Shown one piece after another: positions 50,191 to 61,809 of a stretch of 64,000 bases of DNA. How positions within the stretch are numbered: position 1 is the stretch's first letter; every line of letters begins with the position of its first letter. Both the position numbers and the translations under genes were made by a program. The stretch comes from Anthopleura xanthogrammica (taxonomy: Eukaryota > Cnidaria > Anthozoa > Actiniaria > Actiniidae). The DNA lies in the NCBI GenBank assembly GCA_964019055.1, contig OZ025207.1, positions 17,015,357-17,079,356 on the forward strand, given 5' to 3'. The notes below the pieces were generated by a model. It worked only from the letters and a program-made list of their open reading frames with translations, ran no database searches and was not told the DNA's origin.

Positions 50191-53100
50191 AGTCGAGGCG
50201 AAAATCCCCGAAAATAGTGGCGACGTAGCACCCCCATCACACAAAAGGTTTGACAACGGATTATGACGGACAGTTGACCCTAGAAAGCTGCCAGCCCTAT
50301 TTTACTAACAAATTGTGGGGTACCAAAGATGCTAGGTCGCGATTTTTTGGGGGGGTGGGGTCCACTTGGAATGCTCAAATCCGACAATATAACGAGGACT
50401 AAGGGATTAGAAAAATTAATATCTTTTGAAATACTTAAGTTTATGATTTGAAAATTTAAGAGCTTGTGTAGTTTGACGAGTGTTAAATGATCAGATGAAA
50501 TTGATGAATAATTAATGTAACCATGGCAACGGTTGCTAGGTAAAAGGATTTTTAGAGGTTTTAACGAAAGAATCGTACATTTCGAGTTTTTGGGGAGACA
50601 AAAATGAGTTTCAAACTCTCTAAAGCAAAGTATAAATATTCATGCTAAGAAAACATGCAAGAAAAAGACTTACATATGAAATTATGCAGAAAAAAGTTTA
50701 CTTTAGCAATTGATTGCAAGTACAACAAACCTAAATTACTTATTGAATGAATACTAAATAAATACTAAAACGTCTGTATCAGGGGAATGCACCACTATTC
50801 TTCTGTGTTGGAGGGAGCAGTCTTCCGCATGCAACATCATCCTAGTATCAGCCTCCTCTTGGTCAGATACCAGCTGATGAAGAGATCTTGCTGTGCCACT
50901 TTCGACAATCAGGACATCTTGTGGGTTCGCAAAACATCCAGCGAAGACTAGTTGATGACCAAACATCAGCGATTTCTTCCCCATTTTCGTCCATGTTTCA
51001 CTAAGAAAATGTTGAAGGTTCATCTTGTTGACTGGGTTTGCAATGTAGGCGTTCCAGTTCTTAGGAACAGGTGTACTTGGACCAGTGATTTTGATTTCAT
51101 ATCCAGATGCGGAACCTCTTCTTATGCGTTCACTTTCTTTTATGGAGTCGGTCTTGTCGTATCTGTCAAAAACAACATCAACGCGACTGCAGTTATCAAT
51201 TCCAAGATTTCCCGTGATTTTCTTGAAGTAGCGCTCGGCCATCTCTCCAAACGTTCGTGCTCCAGCTGTCTTTGTCATTTGTACCAAAGCCATCCCATCA
51301 ATGATTTTGGCTGTTATTGGCTCTTCGTCATCGTGTGGCAGTCTCGGCAAGACATCAACGAACCCTTCAAGCACAGATAGTAGGACACTTTTGTTGCTCT
51401 TCCTCAGTGTACCGTCTGGGTGAGCTAATGCACAAGGAACCGAAGAAAGCTCATACTTTAGTACTTCACGTAAATCAATGTTCCTTGTGTTAGAGGCGAC
51501 CAAAAGACGAGCAAACAGGCTTCGATCTGCATTTATCGTTATTATCTTCTCGTCTGACGCCCTTGCTTGCACCTTCTTAGTCAAACTTGCAAAAGTCTGG
51601 ATCTTTATTTTGGGCAGCGTATCCCAAAATCCCACAGTATTTGTGTTGAGCCTCTTGCTAATGAAGGAATTCATCTCTGTCGCTCCAATCTTCTCTGCAC
51701 TGAGGAGTCTGGAAGCCATATCTGTTGGCATTACGACACCAGTTGCCAAGTTCGATAATGGAAGTGTGGTGTCATGTCCTTCGAATGGGTTAACCATGAC
51801 AGACTCTAGCGTTGATACCAGCTTCTTCACATCATCTTCATCTCTTTTCATCCGAAGTGAACCTCTTTCTTTATGTACCGACATCGTTCCATCAGTTCGA
51901 ACTCCACACATCTCCTTGGTTGTAGTTGTTACGGCTGCTCGTTCATGGGCAGTCAAAAACCATTTTTCTAGGGCACCCTCCTTCTGCGATATCCCGACGA
52001 TCCCCCCTTTAGTCTTTGAATCACGGTTTACGCTCTGCTCCAAAGCCATATCCGTCCAAATCTGACTAAATGGTTGCTGCGATCTGCTGACTGCGTGATT
52101 ACCCTCGAGGAACTCTCTATGAACCTCTGGAGCAGTCTTTCCTAGTTGAAACATATCTGCCAGATATACTGGAAACCATCTTGAATAGTTGGTTCGGTCC
52201 ATCGAGAAAAAGTGTGGTAACATCTCAGCTGTAGACTGTAGGTGAAGTTCCCAGTTTGCTTCCCGTTCAGCTTTAATGAATCGCAAGAGTACGAAAAACA
52301 TGTTGATATAGCTGTCCCAGAACTTGAACATCTGAGATCGGGACTCTACCTTAAATCGTTGAAATAGATGGTAGAGGTCATCAACAGATTTGCAAAGATC
52401 ATCGAACGCATCTTTTGCTTGTACTGCATCAGTGGCTACTTTGTTTTTGTACTGGGTCATGTTCATTTGGACCTGATCCACGTTTATTGTTTCAAGTTGC
52501 TGCTCATCCTTTTTCTTCTCTAACCACCGACAAAATGCTCGCCACTGCAGTCTCAATAGTGCCTCCATGATCAGCTTATGAGCACGGACACCACGGTTAT
52601 ACGACTTTCCTTTAAGGAGGGCTAACGTTGAAGAAGTGCCATACAACCCAGATTCAACTAGTAAATCTTCTATTCCGCTTTCTTCGAATTTTTTGCCTAT
52701 CACAGACAAGAAATTCAGAGCTATATGGAAACCGCCCATACGGATCGTCAGGTTTTGAAATTCATCAGGACGACGCCATTGAATTTCTTTGGCCTTGGTA
52801 TATATGGCTAAATCAAATGTGACTACACTGTTCGTTTGGCCGAGGCTTACACTCATATCTTGTACGGCTTTCATAACAGTATAAATAGTGCTGTACTCGG
52901 TGGCGGGTCCTGGAATCATGGGACAGTAGCCAATATTGGTGCACGGTGCAGTTACAGCTACAGAGGTAATAGCGTTGAACGCGCTCCAACTAGGTGTGGT
53001 TTGCTTATCTTCGGTGATGTCATCGCTGGTTGACAGAAGTGCACTGCTTTTGTTTAGTCTGAGGAGGAACCAAGCGAAGTCTCTGTTATCAATATTGGGT

Positions 53101-55847
53101 GCATCTTTGGAAAAATTACCAGATTCTTTTAACTTTCCTCGGTAAGATGTAACAGCTGGCCTTCGGCTACGCACTCCAAAATCATGAATAGCTTGAGAAG
53201 AAAGGGGTGCCTCCAGAGATCTTCTTTTTGAGGAGTGATCAGCTTTTGACTGCAAGGGTAGCTTTGGGCCAAATACTTTTCTTTGATAGCCAACTATTGT
53301 CGTGGCATGCGTAGTGCGCTTACCATCCAACGTCTCCTCATTCAAATCATTGTTGTCTGCCGCAAACTGCAAAAAGACACCAGGAGATAGGTTTGACGGA
53401 ACGATGACACCAAGCTGTTCTGACCTTGCACTGATTTCTCTAGCAAGACCTGTGTTGATAATTTCTACGTCGTTGTAGGAGCAACAATGCCCCATTTTGT
53501 TAAGCAGTGTAATAAGCTGCTTCGAGCCTGTTAGGTGATGTATAGTGATGCCAAGTCCAACATGTTTAGGGGTTTTGAGTCGCGTGCGCGTAGATGTGTG
53601 TACCATGTCTTGACCTAGCATCAAAATTCTCCTTTCATCTTCTTGGCTTTTGCATGTTGCGGCGGGTTTATCAGACTCGTGATATTCTTGTTGCGACACA
53701 AACCACTGAAGAAAATGGTACAAACTATCAGGAACCACACTCCTGCCCCTTTCTAACGTAATATCATCAACTGAAAGTGGTCGTATGCAAATGCCTTTAC
53801 TTTTCTTTATATCTTCTTTTAAAATCTGAGCCGCTTGAAATAGAACCTTCAGCTTCTCAGCTTCCGCATCATCTTTTTCCTCTGGGGAGTAGCTACAACT
53901 AAGGTAATCATCAGCCTTTGCGGTACTAACTGCAGCGTTGATGAGACTCTTTACGGAAATGCTGCTGGAGTAAATAAGTTCTGGTTTCGATGGGTCTGGC
54001 GGCTTGTGGAACACAATTGAATTACCAAAGTAATTGCTCAATCGTTTTTTCAGTTTTTCGCTTCTATAAGCTGGAGATGGCACACCGTTTAAAGAAAGTT
54101 TTTCTTTATACCGCTCAAGTAAGAAAGTCATTTCAAACGCCTTGCCAGCTGTGATTTCGTTATCTATTTCTGTTAAGAGCTCCTTGAATGACTTTTCGTA
54201 TATGCATTCTTCCTTCTCGTCTTCCTCTTTGAATGTTTGACGCTTCAGGTTTGATTTGTTCACATAACTTGCTCTGCAGGCGCTGTGATATTTTGCCTCC
54301 ACGGCGATGAGATCCAGCTCTCTGATATTCGTAATAAAATCCAAATCAGCTCTTGCTTCGGCGGCCGCAACTATAGATTTGCAAGCATCAAAGCTTGACA
54401 CGTTAATTAGTGTCTTAACACCTTTATGCTTGATTTTTTGGCAAAACATACACAAATGCCAGTTGATCTTTGTAGCCTTGGATCGAGAGGTGCGGCTTTC
54501 ACATCTTTGATCTGTCTTTGTTCGTTTACTAGGCAAAGGCCCTGGCACGTCTCCACATTGGTCATCGTTACGAGCCACGCCTATAGGCAAAATAATTGAT
54601 TACGTGGTTTTAAATGAAATCTACTCAATTTTGGGTCACTAAATAAATGCATCAACAAAGCAAAACATTAATGCCGAAAAATTGTCAAACTTTTATACTT
54701 TTTTAATCTCTGTGCTTGGTTTTACCGGTGATAAATAGGATAACAGACAATATATTGTATCAACAGCATTTTACAAATCACCATTTGTATTATACACTGC
54801 ACAACGTGTATCAGAAATATTTTTTTCACTATTGAAAGCAATAACAAACTAATTTTATTGAGTTTGTTTGTCATTTATTAAGTTAGTTATTCAAAAGGTG
54901 CCGGGCTCCTTATGAAATGAAGTCGAAAAAGCTTAATGTTTACAATTTATTTCAGCTATATCACACATGTAAATCTGAATTAAAGAATATACTTCAGAAA
55001 ATTAAAAGAAAGCTTAATAAGAAGTCAACTTCTGGCTTAAGACGGTGATGAATTCCTAATCGAAGAATCATCATGTTGTACTTACAGACCATATATATCC
55101 ACAAAACGCATGTTTTATTTAAGTTAATCAAATAAAAGGGTTAAATTAAAACAAAAGCTACCAATAAAAAGGAAAATAAGTTAATTTTCTCTTATTTTCA
55201 TACATTTTTATTCCAAAAGTAAGAGAGTACTAGAAACTTACCTTTTGGCATCTTCAAGATGGCGGACGACAATGTTAAGAGCTTAATGCATCCTGGGATT
55301 TACATTTCGTGACGTCAGAATAAATTACTTCCGGATTTTAATAAAAAAATTTATTGTTGTTTTTAGACATTAAAAATAAATAAACCTTTTTCAAATGTAC
55401 CTATGCCATATTTTTTCATAAAATAATCCATTTTTTTTATTCTGTGTCGTACTTTAATTCACTTAGGAAGCTTGTTCTTTTTCTCAGGCTTTCCGTTGCC
55501 ATGGTAACCCAAATAATTCAAGAAAAAATCACTCAAAAGTGTTTAGCTCATTGTGTCACATGAGCTGTTCAATTTTCAAACAATTCGAAAAGGTAGTAAA
55601 GAAGATAACTATTTTTTTTTGTTTTGGCTTCAATCAAGGGCATGTTCGGTTATGCTAATTCAAACTATCCCCCACCCCCCTTAAAATCATAGCATAGCAG
55701 CTCTAAGACCCCATAATTCGCTATCATAACTGCTTTTACGATAAAGTATAGGTATTTTGCTATCAAAATCCGTTGTCAAACCTTTTGTGTAGTGGGGGTG
55801 CTACGTAGCGCCTATTTTGAGCCCTTTTTCAGATTCTCGCCTCGACT
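50191..55847. mobile_element. 5.66-kb TIR DNA transposon with ATCAT target duplication
   Basis: Inverted ends AGTCGAGGCGA... at 50191 and complement ...TCGCCTCGACT ending 55847, similar for about 70-80 bp (shared GTAGCACCCCCA and CAAAAGGTTTGACAACGGAT). ATCAT occurs directly outside both ends (50186-50190, 55848-55852). One large ORF on minus. The right flank, GCGCATTAGATAAGCGG, recurs at 26515 next to an SRCR fragment. Confidence 0.85.
50754..54590 (-). CDS. Large transposon protein with EADTR and DTDV motifs, 1278 residues
   Basis: Opens MPIGVARNDDQCGDVPG. Zinc-type N-terminus: HLCMFCQKIKHKG (about residues 46-58) and AKYHSACRASYVNK (about 99-112). A long middle without a recognised fold: HVGLGITIHHLTGSKQLI, NSVVTFDLAIYTKAKEI, GGFHIALNFLSVIGKKFEES, RVDVVFDRYDKTDSIKESER. 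C-terminus: DQEEADTRMMLHAEDC and HSPDTDVLVFI, then TAG. I know this EADTR...DTDV family as large uncharacterised proteins in marine invertebrate genomes, but I cannot assign a transposon superfamily. Family members continue well past DTDV, so this C-terminus is truncated, perhaps by an internal deletion (50263-50753 is non-coding). Confidence 0.65.
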   Translation of the reverse strand: MPIGVARNDDQCGDVPGPLPSKRTKTDQRCESRTSRSKATKINWHLCMFCQKIKHKGVKTLINVSSFDACKSIVAAAEARADLDFITNIRELDLIAVEAKYHSACRASYVNKSNLKRQTFKEEDEKEECIYEKSFKELLTEIDNEITAGKAFEMTFLLERYKEKLSLNGVPSPAYRSEKLKKRLSNYFGNSIVFHKPPDPSKPELIYSSSISVKSLINAAVSTAKADDYLSCSYSPEEKDDAEAEKLKVLFQAAQILKEDIKKSKGICIRPLSVDDITLERGRSVVPDSLYHFLQWFVSQQEYHESDKPAATCKSQEDERRILMLGQDMVHTSTRTRLKTPKHVGLGITIHHLTGSKQLITLLNKMGHCCSYNDVEIINTGLAREISARSEQLGVIVPSNLSPGVFLQFAADNNDLNEETLDGKRTTHATTIVGYQRKVFGPKLPLQSKADHSSKRRSLEAPLSSQAIHDFGVRSRRPAVTSYRGKLKESGNFSKDAPNIDNRDFAWFLLRLNKSSALLSTSDDITEDKQTTPSWSAFNAITSVAVTAPCTNIGYCPMIPGPATEYSTIYTVMKAVQDMSVSLGQTNSVVTFDLAIYTKAKEIQWRRPDEFQNLTIRMGGFHIALNFLSVIGKKFEESGIEDLLVESGLYGTSSTLALLKGKSYNRGVRAHKLIMEALLRLQWRAFCRWLEKKKDEQQLETINVDQVQMNMTQYKNKVATDAVQAKDAFDDLCKSVDDLYHLFQRFKVESRSQMFKFWDSYINMFFVLLRFIKAEREANWELHLQSTAEMLPHFFSMDRTNYSRWFPVYLADMFQLGKTAPEVHREFLEGNHAVSRSQQPFSQIWTDMALEQSVNRDSKTKGGIVGISQKEGALEKWFLTAHERAAVTTTTKEMCGVRTDGTMSVHKERGSLRMKRDEDDVKKLVSTLESVMVNPFEGHDTTLPLSNLATGVVMPTDMASRLLSAEKIGATEMNSFISKRLNTNTVGFWDTLPKIKIQTFASLTKKVQARASDEKIITINADRSLFARLLVASNTRNIDLREVLKYELSSVPCALAHPDGTLRKSNKSVLLSVLEGFVDVLPRLPHDDEEPITAKIIDGMALVQMTKTAGARTFGEMAERYFKKITGNLGIDNCSRVDVVFDRYDKTDSIKESERIRRGSASGYEIKITGPSTPVPKNWNAYIANPVNKMNLQHFLSETWTKMGKKSLMFGHQLVFAGCFANPQDVLIVESGTARSLHQLVSDQEEADTRMMLHAEDCSLQHRRIVVHSPDTDVLVFI

Positions 55848-55857
55848 ATCATACGCA

Positions 55858-56577
55858 CAAGCGCATTAGATAAGCGGTTAAAAATCAACGGGCCGCAAGA
55901 AAGCACAAAGTATAGGCGATTATCAATAAAATATTCATAGCGAGAAGAGTCAAGATCTCCGAACATCTTGCGAAGTAGAGCGTGGGCAATACAAAACTAT
56001 GGAGTTACCTGCCACAATAGTTTGGCATTATTTCCATTTATATCCCTGGGATATAAAAAAATATTTATGCCAACTTGCTTTTAGTAAAATTAAAATTGGT
56101 CTGTTTTTAATAGGTCATAAATTCACTGTTTATAAGTAACTGATTACAGGGTGCTGCCTTTTCTATGTAAACGTGCAGGTGCTTGGACTCCCACTGTGAC
56201 TATTTTTTACCTTGTAGTGAGGTCCAAAAATTATTTGGATTATTTTATTCAGCCATATGAGAAGCAATCATTAATAAATTCTCTCAAAAAACCGTCAATC
56301 GTCGTTTCTCACTAACAGAGATTTTAAAGTCTAAAAATAATCAAATTACTTGGATCTGTAGTAGAAGGAGGTTTATAATAAATTTGAGAATTTGTCTCTC
56401 AAACTTTGAACTGTCTTCAACCTTGAGTTTGTATGAGTAATACATTCAATCGTCCTCTTCATAGGTTGCCAACTAGTCAATGCCCGATTTTCTCGGAAAG
56501 AAGACTCCTTATTAAACTTTGAAGATGAAACACGTTTCATTTTGGTACCATTACATATATTCCATATTCAGAGATTA
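55858..56577 (+). pseudogene. Block shared with 26511-27260, with one SRCR relic
   Basis: Begins GCGCATTAGATAAGCGGTTA; contains a short SRCR relic near 55998-56090 (CAATAGTTTGGCATTATTTC, ATTTATGCCAACTTGCTTTT). The rest is intron-like sequence leading to the next SRCR exon. Confidence 0.55.
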
Positions 56578-56890
56578 ATGTGTCGGAGGCATTATACAAG
56601 TCTACCACAGTGGTCAATGGGGAACAGTGTGTGATTATAACTGGAACTGGGATATGAATGATGCAAAGGTTGCGTGTCGACAACTGGGCTTTACCAAAAC
56701 TGTTGGATATTGGTACTGGGGACAAGGAACGGGTAAAGTATGGCTGCAGAACATGCAATGTGCAGGCTCAGAGTCCTCACTTGGAAGCTGTACCCACAGT
56801 GGATGGGGAAGTATTTCATCTAGCTGCAACGGTCACACATATGATGTTGGTGTGTTACTATATTTATTGATAATAAGATTATACAATTAA
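56578..56890 (+). CDS. SRCR domain exon
   Basis: Frame [92 protein letters not shown], stop TAA 56888-56890. Paralog of 11654-11972; both have the same tail and the same signal-peptide relic about 100 bp downstream. Confidence 0.8.
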
Positions 56891-56934
56891 TATAATTATA
56901 TATTCATTGACTTACGAAATATAGTAACACAGTT

Positions 56935-56998
56935 AAAGTTTTTGTTTAATTCTCTTCGTTGACGCCTGTTCAACAGTTCTCGTAGCCGGGGAGTAAAT
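56935..56998 (+). pseudogene. Signal-peptide exon relic
   Basis: GTTTTTGTTTAATTCTCTTC through GTAGCCGGGGAGTAAATG: the TAA in the hydrophobic core and the loss of Met are shared with 12010-12075, so the exon died before the block was copied. Confidence 0.6.
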
Positions 56999-57054
56999 GT
57001 TCAGGGTGAGAGTCAATTACTAAAAGTAATTGTTATTCATATTATTAGCTTTAC

Positions 57055-57160
57055 CAAAATGGTCATTTCGGAAAAGTATGTAATCATAACAATTGCTACT
57101 GGGACACAAAGAATCCCATCGTAGAATAAGTGAACCTGGTCTAGCTAGATCGGACGTTGT
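57055..57160 (+). pseudogene. SRCR relic, 5' half
   Basis: AAAATGGTCATTTCGGAAAA through GTGAACCTGGTCTAGCTAGA, paralog of 12243-12350. Confidence 0.5.
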
Positions 57161-57177
57161 ACTAGGATCACACTTAC

Positions 57178-57455
57178 CAGAGGTTTACCACCATAACTGA
57201 CGATGGGGAACAGTGTGTGATGGACCCGGTGGTTACTACTGGTATATGAATAATGCCAAGGTTGCGTGTCGACAACTTGGTTTCACTAAAACTGTAGGAT
57301 ATTGGCAGCATGGACGAGGGACTGGTAAAGTATGGTTGTACTATATGCGCTGTACAGGCACAGAAGCCTTACTTGGAAATTGCCCTCACAATGGATGGGG
57401 AAATATTTACTAGGGGTGCAACGGTCACACGTGGGATGTTGGTTTCCTGTTTTAG
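57178..57455 (+). pseudogene. SRCR domain exon with two nonsense codons
   Basis: Frame EVYHHN, TGA (57198-57200), [68 protein letters not shown] (57411-57413), GCNGHTWDVGFLF, TAG. Otherwise complete. It shows what the deleted copy at 12360-12452 once contained. Confidence 0.7.
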
Positions 57456-57867
57456 ATTAAGGTAACTGCCAACTATAGCAACAATATTATCGGTCTAAAA
57501 ATCAAAAGAAATAAAGCCTAGTATTAATAAGGGGAAAACGTCAGGGCTTAAAATGTGTACATCAAGTTCTGGATGCACAGGAACGAAAAGTTGGCAGAGC
57601 AGGATGGTAATACATGGCTTGTGGCTTGAGGCGAAGCTAAAAAACGTTACGATTCTTTGGAATATGCCATTCACCCCCCCCCCCCCCCGTAATGAATTCT
57701 CTCAAACACTTCTTTTAAACATTTTTTTTAGTCATAAAGAGATTTAAATGTTCCAAAAATGGGGCAATCGAAGCACTCACATCCTTTTTCATAGGTAGCC
57801 AACTAGTGAAAGCAACATAATCATTTTCGCAGAAAAACTATTTTACAACATTATTTTGAATGTGTCG

Positions 57868-58250
57868 GCGGCATTATACAAGTCTACCAAAGTGGGCAGT
57901 GGGGAACAGTATGTGGACGTGGTAGTTATGATAGTGGTTACTGGGATATGAATGATGCAAAGGTTGCTTGTCGACAACTTGGTTTTACCAAAACTGTTGG
58001 ATATTGGATCTATGGACGAGGGACGGGTAAAGTATGGCTGCAGGACATGCAGTGTACAGGCTCAGAGTCCTCACTTGGAAGCTGTACTCACAGTGCATGG
58101 GGAAACGTTAACTCTGCTTGCAACGGTCACACATTGGATGTTGGTGTCATCTGTAACCAAACTGGGGCGAAGAGCATCTCCATCTGCGAAAAAGTATTAA
58201 GATTTTTTTCTTATAAAATTATTCATGATTCAAGTGTGATCGAATTGTAA
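57868..58250 (+). CDS. SRCR domain exon, complete, terminal cysteine and long tail
   Basis: Frame [112 protein letters not shown] and on to TAA 58248-58250. Six group A cysteines. From IYGRGTGK to the end it is nearly identical to 17898-18278, while the first part is different, so the two copies share only the 3' portion. Confidence 0.8.
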
Positions 58251-58471
58251 AATATACGGAACTTTAATTTCAGCAAGTGCACTTAGTTCCAGCGCATCTG
58301 TCGGAGTAATGTGTGGTGCAGGATAAAATAAAGCGCCGTAAACACGAAAAACATGCGATGTATAGGCTTGAGTTGAGCGAGGTTTTATTATGTATTAATT
58401 TTCATTTAATCAATCAACTATTAATTTTAATAAAGACGCAAAATTATTAACGTTCTTTTTGGTACATTTAT

Positions 58472-60156
58472 AGCGGAGCTCCCGCGCGGGCCAAAGGCGC
58501 GCGCGAGCGGAGCACCATACTTAAGAAAAAATGGTAATCCATTGAGTTGATTTTTCATGGCTTGATTACGTCATCATCTTGTCCATACATACGTCCGTCC
58601 GTGTACCACTATGCACAGGGTTACCACGCGCTTTGCTTACTCACAAATGCACAGAAAAATTGCAATAATGTAGTCAAAGATGGATCAAGAAGTATTTTTT
58701 CTTATTTTTGCAATGCCAAAAATACGTTTAATCGAAGTCATGTCTGTCTTAAAGTGAACAAAAACAATTTTTCGACTTTAGCGACTTGCTAAAGAAGATT
58801 TAGCGAGGGAAGATTCTTAATCTTATGATGAAGTTTCGTGACTGAAACTTCAGTGAGAGAAAAAGTGGCCTGTAGACCAGAAAAACCTGCTTATACTGCA
58901 AGAATAATATTTCAGTTCTGTAGAAAACTCTTCATAGAAGGTAAATTAATTAACGTTAACTAATATTTCGTAAAAAAATCGACAAGAAATGTGTAAACTA
59001 GCTGAAGAAACTCTCAGACAAGCCAAGGACGTTGGTTCGGCAAACATTGTCAGAAAAACTAAGATAGTTTGTCGTTTTTACTTCATTTTACATTTTTATC
59101 AACTTTTTTTTCATTACTTGTGAACCAGAAAAGCGATATTTGAAGCTTTGAATTTTTGTTTTTGATCCCATGTCAAGAATAAAGGCTAAGACTTAGTAAA
59201 AAGACTTAAGCGTAGTTCTTTGAAAAAATATATTTGACGGCCAGCGAGCCTCACGCGAGGAATTTTGATGTCAAAACAAGATTCCATATTGCATGATTAT
59301 ATGAATATTTTGACATTTTTATAGACAATTTATTTTAATGTTGAATGAAAGATGAAAAAGGAATACATATTACACCATATATTCGCTATTTATCGGGCTT
59401 TTCCAGCTATTATTATTACACAATCGCAAAAATAATGAGGTTGTTTGTTTTTTTTGGATAAGCTTATGTTTTTGTAAGATATTTCGCTCGATAATAAAGT
59501 TAAGAATAAATCTGAAAAAAACTTTTCAAAGACCAATACTCCCGTTTCGAGTTCTCTTTTACGCTGTGTTAGCCTCAATTGTGCGTAAATTATGCAGAAA
59601 TTTAGATAAAACTCGTGAAATTTCAAAGTATTTTTATTGTCTTCTTTACACACAGATCTCTTGAATTTCCACGGGCTGTTACTGAATAAAAGAATATATT
59701 ACACGGTTTTGAGGCTAACACAGCGTAAAAGAGAACTCGAAACGGGAGTATTACTAACACAGAAAATTATTATCTTGCATTAATGAATATGTCTCTTGTT
59801 GCATGTGAAGTTCAAGTGAATGTAAGCTTAAGCTTATCAGTAATATTTTTCGACAAATTTCATTGTAGTTCACAGTGTAGTCCACCCAAAACAAAAATCT
59901 TATAACTTTACATTTGCTGAATAAAATCCTTTGTTCTATACATATATGTGTTCATATATTCTATAATCTATAATTATTTTTTTTCGAATTGAAATGTTTT
60001 CCAATGCTTTTGAAGGCTTAAAATAATCATGGTTTTTCTTTCAGTTTTTCCTTCGGGGTTCGGGTAAAGAAGTGGTCACGCTGTAACCGGCGTTATGCTG
60101 CGTCACACAATTGTCACGTTTTTAGCACTATATATACTATTTATGGGAGCTCCGCT
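58472..60156. mobile_element. 1.7-kb non-autonomous TIR element
   Basis: AGCGGAGCTCCC (58472-58483) and its complement (60145-60156). The left end continues into a CGCGCGGG...GGCGCGCGCG stretch. The paralog at 18500-18510 lacks the whole segment: GGTACATTTA is followed there by AAGGTTACC, and here GGTTACC resumes at 60185. No coding motif inside. Confidence 0.75.
59535..59752. repeat. 44-bp perfect inverted repeat with 130-bp loop
   Basis: AATACTCCCGTTTCGAGTTC and onward (59535-59578) is exactly complementary to 59709-59752. It lies within the 1.7-kb element. Perfect arms suggest a young foldback insertion or a structure under selection. Confidence 0.85.
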
Positions 60157-60361
60157 TTTAGGCAGTGCCTAAATCTATATATTAGGTTACCATAAAAACC
60201 AGTTGGACTCAAATGAATGCTGTTTTCATAGCTTTTAGTATTTCGTTACGATTAAACGACTTATAAATGTTCCACGCAATATATTCTTCTTAGAATATAG
60301 TCATACTCACTCGACCAATCAGCAATCAGTATCTCAATGCTCTATATCCCATAGAGAAACT

Positions 60362-60605
60362 AAGGTGTCAAGTGGTGGGGCCCTTGAAGCACAGGGAAAA
60401 TACGGGGTTATTAATCAGTATTCTCTAAGCGAGACATTAGTATTCCCTATATAGAGAATACTAATAAGGTATTTTGTTTTCTTTTTGTTTCAAGGTCTTA
60501 TTAGTATTCACTATATAGGGAATACTAATGTCTAACTTAGAAAATATTAATTGAATAAACCTGTATTTTCCCTGAGCTTCAAGGCTCTTTTCATTTTGAC
60601 ACCTC
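60362..60605. mobile_element. 244-bp foldback MITE with inner palindromes
   Basis: Outer arms AAGGTGTCAA...CTTGAAGCACAGGGAAAATA and complement (ending GACACCT, 60604). Inner ATTAGTATTCCCTATATAG-type units are themselves palindromic and occur twice. No coding. Confidence 0.75.
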
Positions 60606-61799
60606 AGTATAATTACCCTATTGGATATACAGAAAATTATTCAATGTCCCCCTTACCAAAAGATTTGAGTCTTTAAATCATCTCTGAAATATCGTAATAT
60701 ATAGCTCATGATAGCAAATTCAATTAACGTTGTCGTCAGTAAAAAAATCCTAAACATTATTTGCTTTTTTTACCAACAAACTTCACTGTAGGCTATCTAA
60801 AAATTAAGGAGTATATGTCCAGGTCGTAGAATTTGCAAGCATACAGTTTCTGATTGTTACAATGCCACGGTGAAACTAGTTTCATGAATCATGATTTCAT
60901 TATAAGGTAGTAGCTTAATGTATATTTCTTTAGCACTTGTACTAACTTTGCAAATCGAGATATCAAATTTTGGAAGCATTTTTGTCATTTCTTTGAATCG
61001 ATTCTAGACCACGTCTTGCCAATATTCAACTTTCAAACGGCAACATATTTGCGTTCTTTGACGTAGTACTAATCTAGATAAGTTTTGGTTCCTTACCGGC
61101 GTATCCACATGGTATTGGAGTAGTATTGTTTATTGTTATGGACATACTATGGCCTTTTACATTCGCTCTAGTCAAACTGTAATTCGACATAAATATAATA
61201 TTAACATTTTGTCAGACATGTCTTATGAGACAATTTTTAACATTTTTAACATTTTATGAGATAAGATTCAAAAAGCGTGTTTTTTTCTTCAAAACTTGTA
61301 CTTACAATTTTGTCTTGAAATTATATTGAAAGTTGTCGACAGAAACCTTAGCCGCTTACGTCTCTTCACGTTACAGTTACAACTATGTAAATTCTCGATT
61401 AAAATTCTTAAGTCTCGGGGGACAGACCATCACATACATGTTCTTAATGAACAGAGCATTTCATTGTATTTCTGTTATTTCAAAGCTAAAAAAATATGTC
61501 GTATATTACTTTTATTCAAAGATTATTTTTTTCTTATGAGGGGAACAAAAAAACGTAGCAAACACATGCATACAAACAATGATCTCGTGAATATGACTTT
61601 ATATTCTAAATCGGTTAGAGAATAAACACTTGTGCTTCGCCCTCGTGGCTTTCTATCAATGCTCAGAGCTCTAAATCCCATAAAGCACTCGCGTTTATTC
61701 TCTAACCCTTACTTAGGAAATGAACTATTAATGTCGGTATTAGATGCAGCTTAAAAAATAGAAGAATAATCGGTAATAATTAAATCACTGGGATATTAA
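60606..61799. other. Region without supported gene; small hairpin at 61612-61708
   Basis: GTTAGAGAATAAAC (61613-61626) is inverted at about 61695-61708 around a GC-richer stretch, a possible small MITE. The rest is AT-rich. 61716-61800 resembles 18610-18700. Confidence 0.45.
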
Positions 61800-61809
61800 T
61801 AAAAGTAAT

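Noticed and set aside
51478..54510. Several plus-strand frames of 60-195 codons
   Set aside because: Shadows of the 1278-codon minus-strand ORF; no start context or domain content of their own.
58472..60156. GC-rich CGCGCGGG stretch as a CpG-island promoter
   Set aside because: It is the end of a transposable element absent from the paralogous site at 18500.
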